Notes under the pieces: model-generated
The model's database searches: none
Told to the model about the DNA's origin: nothing
What the model saw: the letters and a program-made list of their open reading frames with translations, nothing else
Shown here: positions 1-10,098 of the stretch, piece after piece
How positions within the stretch are numbered: the first letter of the stretch is position 1
Layout: the number at the start of each line of letters is the position of its first letter
NCBI GenBank assembly: GCA_025617745.1
Contig: CM046864.1
Location: 25,089,152 to 25,153,151 of the forward strand
Length of the DNA stretch: 64,000 nucleotides
Source: Heliocidaris erythrogramma
Lineage: Eukaryota > Echinodermata > Echinoidea > Camarodonta > Echinometridae
Direction: 5' to 3'
Position numbers and translations under genes: made by a program

Positions 1-240
1 GGGGGGTCTAGTTTCCATCCAAAATTGTCTGACAAGCAACAAAAAAAGGGTTATCACATTTTGGGGGTCTAGTTTCCCTCCAAAAATCTCTGAGAAGCAA
101 AAAAAAAAAAAAAAAAAGAAAAGAAAAGGGTTATCGCATCTTTGCGGGTCTAGTTTTTCCTCCAAAATTCTCAGACAAGCAAATTCCTGAATGAGGGGGG
201 GGGGGGGGGGGCATTAGCATATCTTCAAAAAGGTACCGGG
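1..240 (-). repeat. Triplicated unit of the dispersed poly-G repeat family
   Basis: Three imperfect copies of a 60-80 base unit begin at about 1, 64 and 146. Each carries GGGTCTAGTTTCC, then TCCAAAAT, then GACAAGCAA or GAGAAGCAA followed by an A-run and GGGTTATC. A G-run follows at 198-211. The reverse complement of the same unit (TTTTTGCTTGTCAGGGAATT) recurs near 7440, 49850, 58996 and 59640, so this is a piece of a dispersed family and not a local tandem array. No coding potential is visible. Confidence 0.6.
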
Positions 241-685
241 GACATGTCCCCCACGGTCTCCTCCTGGATTTGCGACCATGACTGAAAGTCACAGATTTTC
301 ACAAAACTTTAGGTTTACTATCTGAAACTGGGGCAACGGAGCGTCGTTCAAAGGGGGAGGGCGGTCACCATGAAAAAACACTCTTGGGGCGGCGGGGACT
401 CTACACTATAGGCCTAGGCGGAATATTCCATTTCGAGACATAAGGTATACTCTTTCATTTTCATAATACACTAACTGTCAAGGATCTTTTTTTTCTTAAT
501 AATCTTCAATGGTTTTTTTCATAGCAGTTGCCGCGCGTGTGTAGTGGTCCTGTCACTCATGTGCATTTATATAAATATGATTTACATCGCAAGGAATATG
601 TTACAGCAAACCTTGACTCTTACAATTATACATTTTCAAAAAAGAAACTCACACCTTGGTATTAATATGCCAAACACCAATTTAT
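241..685. other. Gene-free stretch
   Basis: I see no credible exon, RNA gene or terminal inverted repeat here. The sequence is AT-rich with one purine-rich patch around 340-400. It ends at the TTAA that flanks the next element. Confidence 0.4.
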
Positions 686-689
686 TTAA

Positions 690-1325
690 AGGGAAATTAA
701 CCTCAGCGTATGAATTAGCTTATTTTGAATGGTGTAGTATATGCCTCTTATTTGATACATGCAATTTCATGTAAAAACACAGGATATAGATATAAATCAC
801 TATTTTCCAGCCAAGTTATTGTCTGCTAGCAATAATAAGGGGGTTGCCATTACTTTATGTGTACACGAAAATATTTTTCATCCCAAGTAATATTTCCTTC
901 ATCGTTAACTTGTAATTGATTTTTAGAGGACAAATATATATTAGATATAGTCACATATTCTGAAATGTAAGTTTAGTTTTATATATTTTTTAAAAGGTCT
1001 TAATTTGTTCATAAAAATATACTTTCTGTACGTGGAGACGGAGAATTGACGTCAAGGACGGAGACAATCGTAACAATACCAAAACAAAGCGAGGAATCTG
1101 CATTACAGGATGGCTATTAGAACTCATGGGTCGTCAATTATCTAGGCCCATGGCCAATAACAATCGTAATAAAATCAGAACAAAGCGACGTATCTGTTGT
1201 AAAGGTAGGCTATTATCAATGCATATGGTACCTAATGATCCGTGTCATGCACAAAATGGCAGCCTCCATGGAAAGACGTAGCAGACAATACCGCATCTAG
1301 AATATCATGTGGGGTTAATTGTCCT
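690..1325 (+). mobile_element. TTAA-flanked MITE, family A, copy 1
   Basis: The 636-bp element is bounded by TTAA at 686-689 and 1326-1329. Its ends are inverted: AGGGAAATTAACC on the left and the complement of AGGACAATTAACC on the right. A 646-bp copy in opposite orientation lies at 34074-34719 and matches along its whole length apart from small indels. There is no transposase, so the element is non-autonomous. TTAA target sites are typical of Kolobok and piggyBac transposons; a THAP remnant at 51710 favours Kolobok. A short open frame at its left end is just the element read through. Confidence 0.8.
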
Positions 1326-1360
1326 TTAATTTAAGAGAACGGAGCAATGTAAATAACTAG

Positions 1361-1437
1361 CCTCGCTCAAGGACATCGAACCCACGATTTTCACATTCCA
1401 AATTTAAACAACTGGACTACCACTCGACGACGACACC
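1361..1437 (-). repeat. tRNA-like SINE fragment
   Basis: On the minus strand an A-box-like GTCGAGTGGTAGTCC is followed about 35 bases later by a B-box-like GGGTTCGATGTCC. The arms do not pair well enough for a functional tRNA. It is best read as a degraded tRNA-derived SINE head. Confidence 0.45.
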
Positions 1438-1673
1438 TTTACTTTTCAACATGTAATCAAATTTAGTTTATGAAAAGGCAGTGCCATTAATATCAACAAC
1501 AACAACAAAAATGCTGGTATCGAAGTTTCAGAATTTGAAGAATCGATCTCTTCACTACATATACGTATAGTGTGTGTACTTAAAAAATAATTGGTTAATA
1601 TTCTGTATCCTAGCTTAGAAAGAGTAAAAAGCATTCAGCCTGGGTCACATTTGACCTATAACGAGGTTTTTGA

Positions 1674-1904
1674 ATAGACCGGTTCTGTATAGTGTATTCA
1701 CATCTGTGCACATTTCTTCTCTGAGCACCTAGTGACGAGCTATTCCATGAACCTGCATGCTTTTTGTCATAAAATGGGCATCAATGCTTGGAATCAAGTT
1801 TGCATACATTACTTGTTGCTATGTCCGGCAAGATTTTAGGTTGTAAGGAACAACGTTTATTGCAAGGTATGTATACAATTTGGATACATTACCAAAGCGG
1901 TCTA
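1674..1904. mobile_element. Small foldback element (AATAGACCG ends), copy 1
   Basis: The stretch begins with AATAGACCG and ends with its complement CGGTCTATT. A diverged copy in opposite orientation lies at 30722-30950 and shares the internal TGCTATGTCCGGCAAG and AGCTATTCCATG blocks. It is non-coding and MITE-like; the target-site duplication is not resolved. Confidence 0.55.
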
Positions 1905-1908
1905 TTAA

Positions 1909-1992
1909 AGGTACACCCTATACAGAGATGCCCTATTGTGAACGGACACGAGCATACTCACACGTACACACCATGTAGTAGGGTGTATACCT
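1909..1992. mobile_element. 84-bp miniature TTAA foldback element
   Basis: TTAA at 1905-1908 and 1993-1996 brackets inverted ends AGGTACACCCTA and TAGGGTGTATACCT. It abuts the right end of the neighbouring AATAGACCG element. No coding capacity. Confidence 0.55.
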
Positions 1993-2223
1993 TTAATTGA
2001 AAATCTAAGTTATCGTTACCGTTATCGGACAAAATGTGATCAGCCCTTTAAGCCTTCGTCACCATGGTCACATGGTCACAGATCATAACTTTTTTTTTTC
2101 TTTTTTTTTTTTTTTTTTTCCAGAGGAAAAAAAAAAATTATTGTTTCAATACAATGACAATTCATGTACATCAGTTTCAACAAATCATCATTCAGAGTAT
2201 TTAAAGAAAAGCACAGGTGAAGC

Positions 2224-3730
2224 CTACTGCATAAAATACTCTAAATACAACGCCCATTTCTTATTAAATTTAACACACTGATTATTTTTTTGAAAGATGT
2301 ACCTCTCAAGATCAAAATACCTCTTTACCTCACCTTTGAAAATGCCGAAATTTGGAAGTGTATTATTCATTTTCATCTTATAAATATGAAAGCGGGAAAT
2401 CAAAATAATAGTGTTCAAAGCACAGAATTGACGAGACCTGATTCCAAATAAACATAACTCCTCATCAATCAGTACCTGAGTTTTTGAAATCTCCCTCAAC
2501 CACTGCGCTACATAGTTCCAAAAGAGCAGAGTTATTGGACACACACAAAACAGGTGAATTAAAGTCTCTTCTTCCAGATTACAAAAAGAGCACTGTTCTG
2601 AGTCAACTCTGTTAATTTTCAAAAGAAACGAGTTGACCCCCAAAATTCTATGGATGAGCCTATACTGGAACCACCGTAACTTTGTATCTGTTGTACATTT
2701 ATAAGGAATATTGTATACTATCGACCAGATATCCTGAGAGTATTGAATGTTCAACTTATTGTGCCATTTTTCTATAAATTTCCTTTTAACTTTTTTAACA
2801 GAAACAAGCATATCATAAATATTTCTCGATCCTTTCTTATCTTTTAGAATGAAGCTACAATGGAAAGGTTTGAATGGTTGAGTAATTACAAAAGATGTGT
2901 TTTTAAGGAGACTGTCAAATGCTTTTCTAACTGCGTTCACTATACCACCATACTCAATGAAATTTGTGCGAACATTGTATCTTTCCTTAAACATATTAAG
3001 GGAGAGAAATTTCCCCGAATTATCCATGATATCACATACAAACCTAACACCTTTCTTAGCCCAGTGGTTATAAAAAATACACTGACCACCAATTTTAATT
3101 CTATCGTTAAACCACAGCATATTTGTCATTACATCATGTTCATTTTGTGGAACGTGTGAAGCACAAAATTTGCTCCAAGCTATTAAAACATCAATCCAAA
3201 ATTTATTGTACTGATTTGGAGGAATTGTATTATACAAACTCCTCGAACCACCTTCAACATATAACAACTCGGGAATGGTAGTAATGTTCCCCAAAAAATT
3301 ACACCATTGTAAATCAACCGCTCCCATTATTCTCCTTATCCACGTCACTTTTAATGCGTAAATGTAAGTTTGAACATCTACCATTCTTACACCACCTTTA
3401 TTATAATCCTGAATCATTTGATTTCTAGAGACTCTATCCAAGCCTTTCCAAATGAATTTGTATAGTATTCTATTAAGATAGTTAACAACTTCTGTTGATG
3501 GATCTGGTAGAGTTAAAATCAAATACGTTAACTTTGAAAGTAACAGAGATTTTACAACAGTCACTCTTCCTAGCACAGTAAGATTTCTCTTGGACCAATG
3601 ATTTATCAAATTCTTAATGGATAACAGAACTCTCTGATAATTTAAATTAATCATGTTCTCCAAATCAGTACTGAAAATTACACCCAGAATTTTGAAAGTA
3701 TCGTTTACTCCGACCCAATTAACTCTCAGG
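2224..3730 (-). pseudogene. L1-type ORF2 C-terminal region with zinc-binding motif
   Basis: This continues the reverse transcriptase after a +1 frameshift near 3731; the frame stays open from the shift (NWVGVNDTFKILGV) to a stop at 2224. It covers the thumb and C-terminal region, including WSKRNLTVLGRVTVVKSLL and the zf-RVT-like cysteines in CSFCNLEEETLIHLFCVCP, followed by W-N-Y. That order is usual for L1-clade ORF2 proteins. The shift means the full polyprotein cannot be made. Confidence 0.8.
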
Positions 3731-4902
3731 TCAGCACATTATCAAATCATTTCTACCTTTATTTGCTCCTATCCACACCGAATTTGTTTTTTCGATATTC
3801 ACTTTTAAACCGGATATATTGGCAAAGCTTTTAAGAACCTTAAAAGTTGCATACATTGAATCTGGTAACCCATCAAGAAAAATAACGGTGTCGTCGGCAT
3901 ATTGTGACAGACAATATTCAGAATTATTAAGTTTGATACCCTTAATTTCGTGATTATTTTTAACCATCATACTTAACACCTCTGCACATAGCAAAAATAG
4001 ATAGGGACTGAGACCATCACCTTGTCGGCAACCCCTCCCTACATCAAAAGCTTCTGATATGAAACCATTTACCAATACCGATGCTTTAGCGTGACAATAA
4101 AATAATTTTATCCATCTTTGCATTGAAGGACCAAAATTGAAATTGCAAATAACTTTATTAAGAAAAAGATGGGAAACAGAATCAAACGCTTTCTCGAAAT
4201 CAATCGACAAAAGTAAACCTGGAACGTTATCATGCTCGACAGTTTGAATGAGATCATACATGAATCTAATGTTTTCCCCTATATAACGTCCTGACATAAA
4301 ACCCTTTTGTTGTTCTTGAATAATACTTGGTAGGACTGATTTAATTCTCTCCGCAATACAGGCCGAGGCAAGTTTGTAAGAAACATTCAGGAGGGATATA
4401 GGTCTCCAGTTTTTCAAGAATTCCCTGGGCTTATCCCCTTTAGGCAAGAGAGTTATGACACCCATTCTTTGGGTAATGGATAACTGTCCACAATCGTATG
4501 AATAATTCAGAGAACGTAACAAAAACCACCCCAAATCTGTAAAAAAAAACTTATAAAATTCATAAGTAAACCCATCTAAACCGGGAGATTTTCCAATCTT
4601 ACTCTTCTTTAAAACTTTAGAAAGTTCTTCATATGTTATAGGACCCTCGACTGAATCCCGCTGTCCATATGACAAGATGGGTGCACCTGACATTTGAAAG
4701 ATAGCCTGAACATCAACATCTTCGTCTGTCTCTCTTTTAGAATACAAATTTTCATAATAATTACGAGTTTCCTCCAGAATTTCTTTGGAATTTTTAAAAC
4801 TTACATTGTCACTTTCCTTTACAATATTACTAATAGTTTTGTTCACCCTATTTCTCTTTTCCATATTCAAAAAGTACTTGGAAGGCTTCTCCCCTTATGG
4901 CC
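3731..4902 (-). pseudogene. L1-type ORF2 reverse transcriptase domain (5' part of the fragment)
   Basis: This is the palm and fingers region of an L1-clade reverse transcriptase. Visible motifs in order are KSPGLDGFTYEFYKFF, NWRPISLLNVSYK, LLSIDFEKAFDSV, GRGCRQGDGLSPYLF and the catalytic QYADDT. The QGD-x-LSPYLF block and the YADD box are characteristic of L1/Tx1-like elements. The frame starts inside the truncated element, so no native start codon is expected. It ends at a TGA near 3731, one base out of frame with the C-terminal part. Element-derived and not a host gene. Confidence 0.85.
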
Positions 4903-5154
4903 GATCATAACGATAACGATGACAGCAAGCTACTGGAATTTCAATACAAATTGTAACATCAAATTATTTATACAAACCATCATTTGTATCGTTTTGGGGT
5001 AAAAAAAATAATTAAGTTCAATTTGTAATAGAGAAGAGGAAACATATAGGCATGTTAAGCGTAAATAATTTGATTCTCTTAGTATCGCCAGTGGAAGAAG
5101 AACCTCCAGTATTGGACAATAAATGCACACTTATACTTATACTGATTAGTCATA

Positions 5155-6115
5155 TATTTGGATGGCTATCCATATCTCATCATTCTCTATCTCCTCAAAC
5201 TTTTTTTTAAGTACCTCTCCCTTTCTTGTATGTATTTCTCTCTTACTCTAGGCCCCACTCTTCTTCATTTCCAACCACAGATTTACCGAAACGTAATAAC
5301 GGAATTAATTAATTGAATAAATAATTGATTGATTATGACTTTGGTCTGAAGCTCTCTGCGGGGATGGCTACGGAGCAGGAATGGAGCTTTTAATTTTAAT
5401 CCTACCAAGGACTTCATATTTTCAATAACGATGTATAAATATCACAAATTTAATTTAATTTAATCTGTTGGATATTTGAAAAATTATCATCATGAGTGTT
5501 AACATTATGGGGGGTTTTCGTTGTTTTTGTTATCCAAAACCAGAGGGTACACAGCGAAAAAAGAAAAGAAAAAGAAATTACTGAAATAATTACTTGCTAT
5601 TGTAGTGACATATATTATTCAAAATGTATTATTTAAAATGTATATACAAATATTAAAAATAAAATGTATATACAAATATTAGCAACAAAAAAATCAGTTT
5701 TAGTTCTAAGTAACATTTTTGCATTAAATTTTTTTAGATTCATACCAAATATTTGCCTTTGTCAAAACAACACTTTGTGCGTATATTTGCGTAATATTTA
5801 CATTCATGGTATATCGATAATTAAATTTAACCTCAAATTACATTTTGGTTTGAAGGGTTTACGCCCAAACATTATTCACTGAGCTTATTTAGGCCTACAT
5901 ACTTTTATTTCTATTGACACACCTTGACGGTGCTCCGACATAATGCTCCGACACTTAATTGCTCCGGGCCCGTATTCTATAAACTACTTAAGAAAGCTAT
6001 TTAAGAACTTTTTACTTCCTCCTGTATATACGAGGCCATCCAGAAAGACCAAAGCAAACACAATCATTTTCAAATGATCGTTTTTCACACATTGGTAGAT
6101 AATGTCCCTGTAGAA
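5155..6115 (+). repeat. Dispersed repeat, left member of an inverted pair
   Basis: About 1 kb matches 39580-40790 in opposite orientation. Matching blocks include the stretch around 5160-5270, the GCTCTCTGCGGGGATGGCTA block at about 5350, the block near 5840-5880 (reverse matched near 39960-40010) and the block at 6020-6100 (reverse matched at 39605-39680). No transposase frame is present. Ends and target duplication are not resolved, so the class is unknown. Confidence 0.65.
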
Positions 6116-6169
6116 AATATTGTCGGTGGGGGGGGGGGGGGGGGCAGAATGATAAAAATATGTGACGAG

Positions 6170-6203
<34 letters not shown>

Positions 6204-6500
6204 ATCGCCCATCTTCATAAAAAGAAATATTATGTTTTTTCCCGATTCGGAAGCAAGTCTATAAATACTTGGACTGCCACACCCCCTCCCCCCTCGGCTT
6301 CATAAATGATACGTTGTATTATATTTTTCCCGAAGCAAGTCTCTAAATACTTGGACTGCCCCCCCCCCGGAAAAGAAAACAGCATCGAATTCGCCGGGGA
6401 AGGGGCTCCCGCCTACAAACACTTGTAGGGCCAAAGGCACACCCTTGCGTGCCTTCCCCTGGATCTGTATGCCATTGAGTGAAGACAAAAATTTACGACA
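6116..6500. repeat. Poly-G and poly-C tracts with a duplicated 29-base unit
   Basis: A G-run of about 17 at 6128-6144 and a C-run of about 34 at 6170-6203 lie 25 bases apart and could pair or form quadruplexes. A GAAGCAAGTCT-(A/C)-TAAATACTTGG unit occurs at about 6250 and again at about 6333. Glycine- or proline-rich open frames here are artefacts of the tracts. Confidence 0.6.
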
Positions 6501-6535
6501 CTATTCTACAAGATTACTTTGTTCTTTTATTTTCT

Positions 6536-8578
6536 TTATCGCAAGTCATCCACAGAATGTATTGAAGCGTAGGAGTCTTGTCGGGGTCCATAACCTTTGT
6601 CGTTCTCATCATAAATGTGATAAAACTTTAAAAATCTTGTCGCATCTTCGTAACCGTCTGCAAAGTACGTTTCCAGATAAGCCTTAGGCGGTGGATACAG
6701 GCCGTCCCCTACGCGATACATCTGCAAAGCGCTGATGTCAAAACGTTGGCCTGTAGTGTCCACCCATCCGCAGGCGATCTTGTCGCGCATGTTCAGGCGG
6801 TTCTTCGGGCTCGGGGAGATCTTGACCAGACTTCCGGGTGAGAACTGGAAGGTTACATCGCCAGAGAGGTTCTCCTTCCGGGACAATGTGACGTCACCGA
6901 GGAACTGTTGGTAAGCGATGGAACTTGTGAATATCATATGCATGTTTAAAAATACAAGCCACTGATAATTTGTTTATTCCCAAACATTTAGTTTGTAGTT
7001 CACAAGTAAACAAAACCAAAACACAAAAACAGAAAACAAAACAAATTGCTTGACCACACAAAAAAAAACCCCCCACACAAATCTAATCATGTGTTTCTTT
7101 CCAAATAATCATAATCAGAGAGTGGTATTACAGAGTTCTCACTGACATTATTAGATCATGAGATGACATAAAAAGTAAATATATGATAAATAATAGAATT
7201 TCAGTGACATTGGGGGCTTCGATTTGCTTTCTGGATAGGGGGGGGGGGGGGGTTGTAATGCATCCACAGATTCGACGGGCAAGTGTGATGGGACCAAATC
7301 TACAAAAGGCACCGTATCCTTTGTATAGGCGTACCGTGGGGGGTGTTTTGGGTGCTTAAATACCCCCCACCCCCTTAGGTGTTTTTCTTTTCTTTTTTGC
7401 TTGTCAGATAATTTTGAACGACAAAATAATGAAGAAATTAAGAGAGCCCACTGAAAACGTGTGATAACTTTTTTTTTTTGCTTGTCAAGAAAATTTTAGG
7501 AAATTTGGGTGCCCCCTTTTTTTTTATTACAAAATCCTGAATTCAACCACTACTTTGGAGTGGCTGCCACTATGATTTTGAGTAAATTCGACTCTAGAGA
7601 AAGTGATCTCTATAGTCTGACTCCTTAAAAAAGTGGATTTCACTATTCATTAACAACCTAGTATTAAAAAAGCATACCTTGCCATTGAACGAAGGAGGTG
7701 TCCATGTTGTAAACCACGGGACAAAGACGCTGCCGAGGATCACCTACGTAATAATGGTATCAAAAGACCAAAGGAAATAGATAAATAAATATCACAATTA
7801 TAATTGTGTATAATCACCGTAGTGATTAGTCTTGCACCTAAGAGGAATTACGAAGATATGATGTCAAAATGATTTTGACTGCTAAAACGTAACAACGCAA
7901 AATAAATAAATTAGGCTTGATGACCTAAAACCTTAAAGGGCTGATTTGTGTGAACGCAGAAAAATAAGAGGAACAGGGTGGTGAAAGTTTTAAAGAAATT
8001 GGACAAACTATAAGAAAGCTATGAATGTGAGAATAATGAAAACATTACATCTATGCGAATCTCAAATTGGCAATTTGGTGAATCGATTGAGACGTATTCA
8101 CGATCAACTCTCTCATTTTGTCGTACACCATAATATCATTAAATTCATTTTTTTTCCTGTATACCTTTACCCTCGGGGCAGTAACCAACATATATACCGT
8201 AGGTCCTCCAAAAAGAATGAGATCCTACTGAGTTAAACACTTGACAAAAAATTGACATTTTAGTCATTTTGTGCATTGCAGTGTATGGGAAAGTTGACCG
8301 CCGCTACATCAGAGTGACCGTACCGATACGGTAAATTTGAAATTCCCATGTAGTTGATGGGACCTCATATTGCATGGGACCTAATTTTTTTAAAAGTTGT
8401 AATCACTATATACTTTACCTCATGTAATACATGGGACCTTATTTAAAAAATAAAAAAAAAATCATATCTTATTAATTGTCCACTTTTGGTTACACTTTCA
8501 CCTATCTGTTTCTCCGATTTTTCTGCATTCACACAAATCACATTATTATGAAGGTTGGATTGCCCTTTAACAGGATGA

Positions 8579-8658
<80 letters not shown>

Positions 8659-10098
8659 TAAATAACATTTATATTACACTTAATACACTGTTTCTAAGCG
8701 CCGAAGTAGTATTATTACCCTGGCTCAAGTTTAGCCCAGCTGCCCTATATGGCGCTGAAAGCATTCAAGGAATAAATTCCTATCAGGTACCCATTTACTA
8801 CACCTGGGTGGAGAGTGGCAAATGTAGATTAATGCCTTGCCAAAGGACATTAGTGATGGGTGAAAAGGGGCAGAGAAAGGAAGAGAGAGAGAGAGAGAGA
8901 GAAAGGTGGAAGGTAGAAAGAGATATATAAAGAAGAGAAGGAGATGGTGAGAGACAGAAAAACAAACAGCTATATAATTATGTCCAAATCTTTGTCAAGG
9001 TAATACAATTTTATATTAATTTACCTCGATAAGCTCCTCTCGACTACCGTAGCTTGAAATCTGGAGCTCGGCACCTAAAGTCCAGACCCGATCACCGACC
9101 TCGAACACTTTAGGTCCTTTCGACCTCACGGACGAGCTTGTCCCCTGATCTACATCATGCACCGTCAGCGCGTCGTATTTGTCGACCAATCGGAGCTCCG
9201 TAGCTTTGATGAATAATTTATGAGATGCTAATTGGTGCGCTTCCATTGGTAGCAGTCGGTCGAGGAGTGCGCGAAGTCGACCAATGAAATCAAATCCCGG
9301 TGTGACAGCGCCAAAGGGAAGGGGCGATATCTCGTCCACGATATCGTAGAGGCCATAAAGTAAATCCTAAGGAAACAAACCGAATGAAAACAGTTAGATA
9401 ATTATTATATAGCCATGCAAGAACAATGATTTTTATGTTTCACGTCCTGATTTTATTTTTTTTATAAGGAGGAGGGTTCTGTGTTATTTGATAATTTCGG
9501 AAGTATGAATCCCATTTCATTTTCGAGCCCTATTTTATTTATTTGAATTACGAACCTCCTGAATAATGAACCCTAAATTTATTTTTGGGAATAACGAACC
9601 TTCGTAAAATTAACCTTCACATTAATTCACCAAATATTCGGAATTATGAACCCGATTTCATTTATTGAGTAATGAACCCCATGTATATAGGAAATCTGTG
9701 TCTTCATGGTGTTCGGAATCATGAACTTTCGAGATAACGAATAGATCTTCGGAAAACCAAATTTTTGAAATTGCGATGCCCCCATCCTTCTACAGACACA
9801 CACACACACACACACACACAACCTCAAAGACAGCGGACTAAAACTACATGTATATAACAAGAAGGCTTCCCAGAGAACAATAATTATGAACCCTTACATT
9901 TACTGCTAGTTTTTCAGGAGCCGTTGCCATGACAGCAGCGACGATGGCACTGGAGGATGACCCGCCAATCGCCTGCATCTGGGAAAGGATGACGGTACCG
10001 TGATCGAGCAGGCATTGGGCCACGCCTAGATTGCTTAGACCGAAGAAGGATGCCTCGGTGAACGAGAGGTTAAAGGGTGGAGACACGTGTAACGTCAT
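6536..10098 (-). CDS. Patatin-like phospholipase domain protein, PNPLA4-like (four exons)
   Basis: I infer four coding exons: 10098-9898, 9366-9025, 7743-7678 and 6904-6536. All are in phase 0, with AG acceptors and GT donors, and give about 325 residues. ATG at 10098 is chosen because patatin-like proteins of this family start just before the first strand, here NLSF. The protein follows PNPLA4 closely: LGVAQCLLDHG, the nucleophile-elbow region at residues 44-50, FGAVTPGFDFIGRLR, SREELIE, VFVPWF, and a C-terminal VGDGLYPP-YEDATRFL block. The family hydrolyses or transacylates neutral lipids and retinyl esters with a Ser-Asp dyad. Here the elbow reads GSSSS, so the last glycine of GxSxG is serine. 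The oxyanion-hole segment is TEASFFG, and the DGG motif is DVT. Catalysis is therefore doubtful. An AATAAA lies only 5 bases after the stop. A paralogue is at 21705. Confidence 0.75.
7200..7515. repeat. Poly-G family fragment inside a PNPLA4-like intron
   Basis: It contains a G-run near 7240, then two TTTTTTGCTTGTC blocks near 7393 and 7478 that match the complement of the unit at 1-185. It lies in the last intron of the minus-strand gene and is non-coding. Confidence 0.45.
7937..8566. mobile_element. TTAA-flanked element related to family B
   Basis: TTAA at 7933-7936 and 8567-8570 flanks 630 bp. The left end AGGGCTGATTTGTGTGAACGC and the complement of the right end share AGGG and then GATTTGTGTGAA-GCAGAAAAAT, so the inverted repeats are imperfect with one extra segment on the right. 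The right-end TCCAACCTT also occurs at the ends of 32054-32663. It lies in the intron upstream of the 7743-7678 exon. Confidence 0.6.
8580..8880 (+). repeat. TAA microsatellite with a dispersed repeat tail
   Basis: About 70 bases of TAA repeats (8580-8650) run into a stretch with GCGCCGAAGTAG, CCTATATGGCGCTGAAAG and CCATTTACTACACCTGGGTGG. A related arrangement (TAA run followed by CATATAGCACCAAATCC) occurs at 17926-18070. I read it as a microsatellite-associated dispersed repeat. No gene. Confidence 0.5.
9478..9745 (+). repeat. Degenerate minisatellite, theme GGAATTATGAACC
   Basis: Several decayed units of about 35 bases alternate TTCGGAATTATGAACCC with CATTTTCG-like spacers. The same theme is clearer at 30556-30722 and 43425-43890. 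It lies in the first intron of the minus-strand PNPLA4-like gene. A CA dinucleotide run follows at 9796-9821. Confidence 0.55.

Larger units (their letters stand above)
2090..4902 (-). mobile_element. 5'-truncated L1-type non-LTR retrotransposon
   Basis: A 2.8-kb LINE insertion in antisense orientation. The flanks carry the same 9-base word GATCATAAC at 2081-2089 and 4903-4911, read as a target-site duplication. The 3' end is an A-rich tail (T-run at about 2090-2120 on the plus strand). The body encodes only the reverse transcriptase and C-terminal region of ORF2. The open frame runs into the truncation point, where the L1-like motif GEKPSKYFLN is still readable just inside 4902. The endonuclease and ORF1 are absent, as expected for 5' truncation during target-primed reverse transcription. 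A one-base frameshift near 3731 makes it non-functional. Confidence 0.85.

Noticed and set aside
6116-6220. Gly- and Pro-rich open frames over the G and C tracts
   Set aside because: They are produced by homopolymer runs and have no other coding signal.
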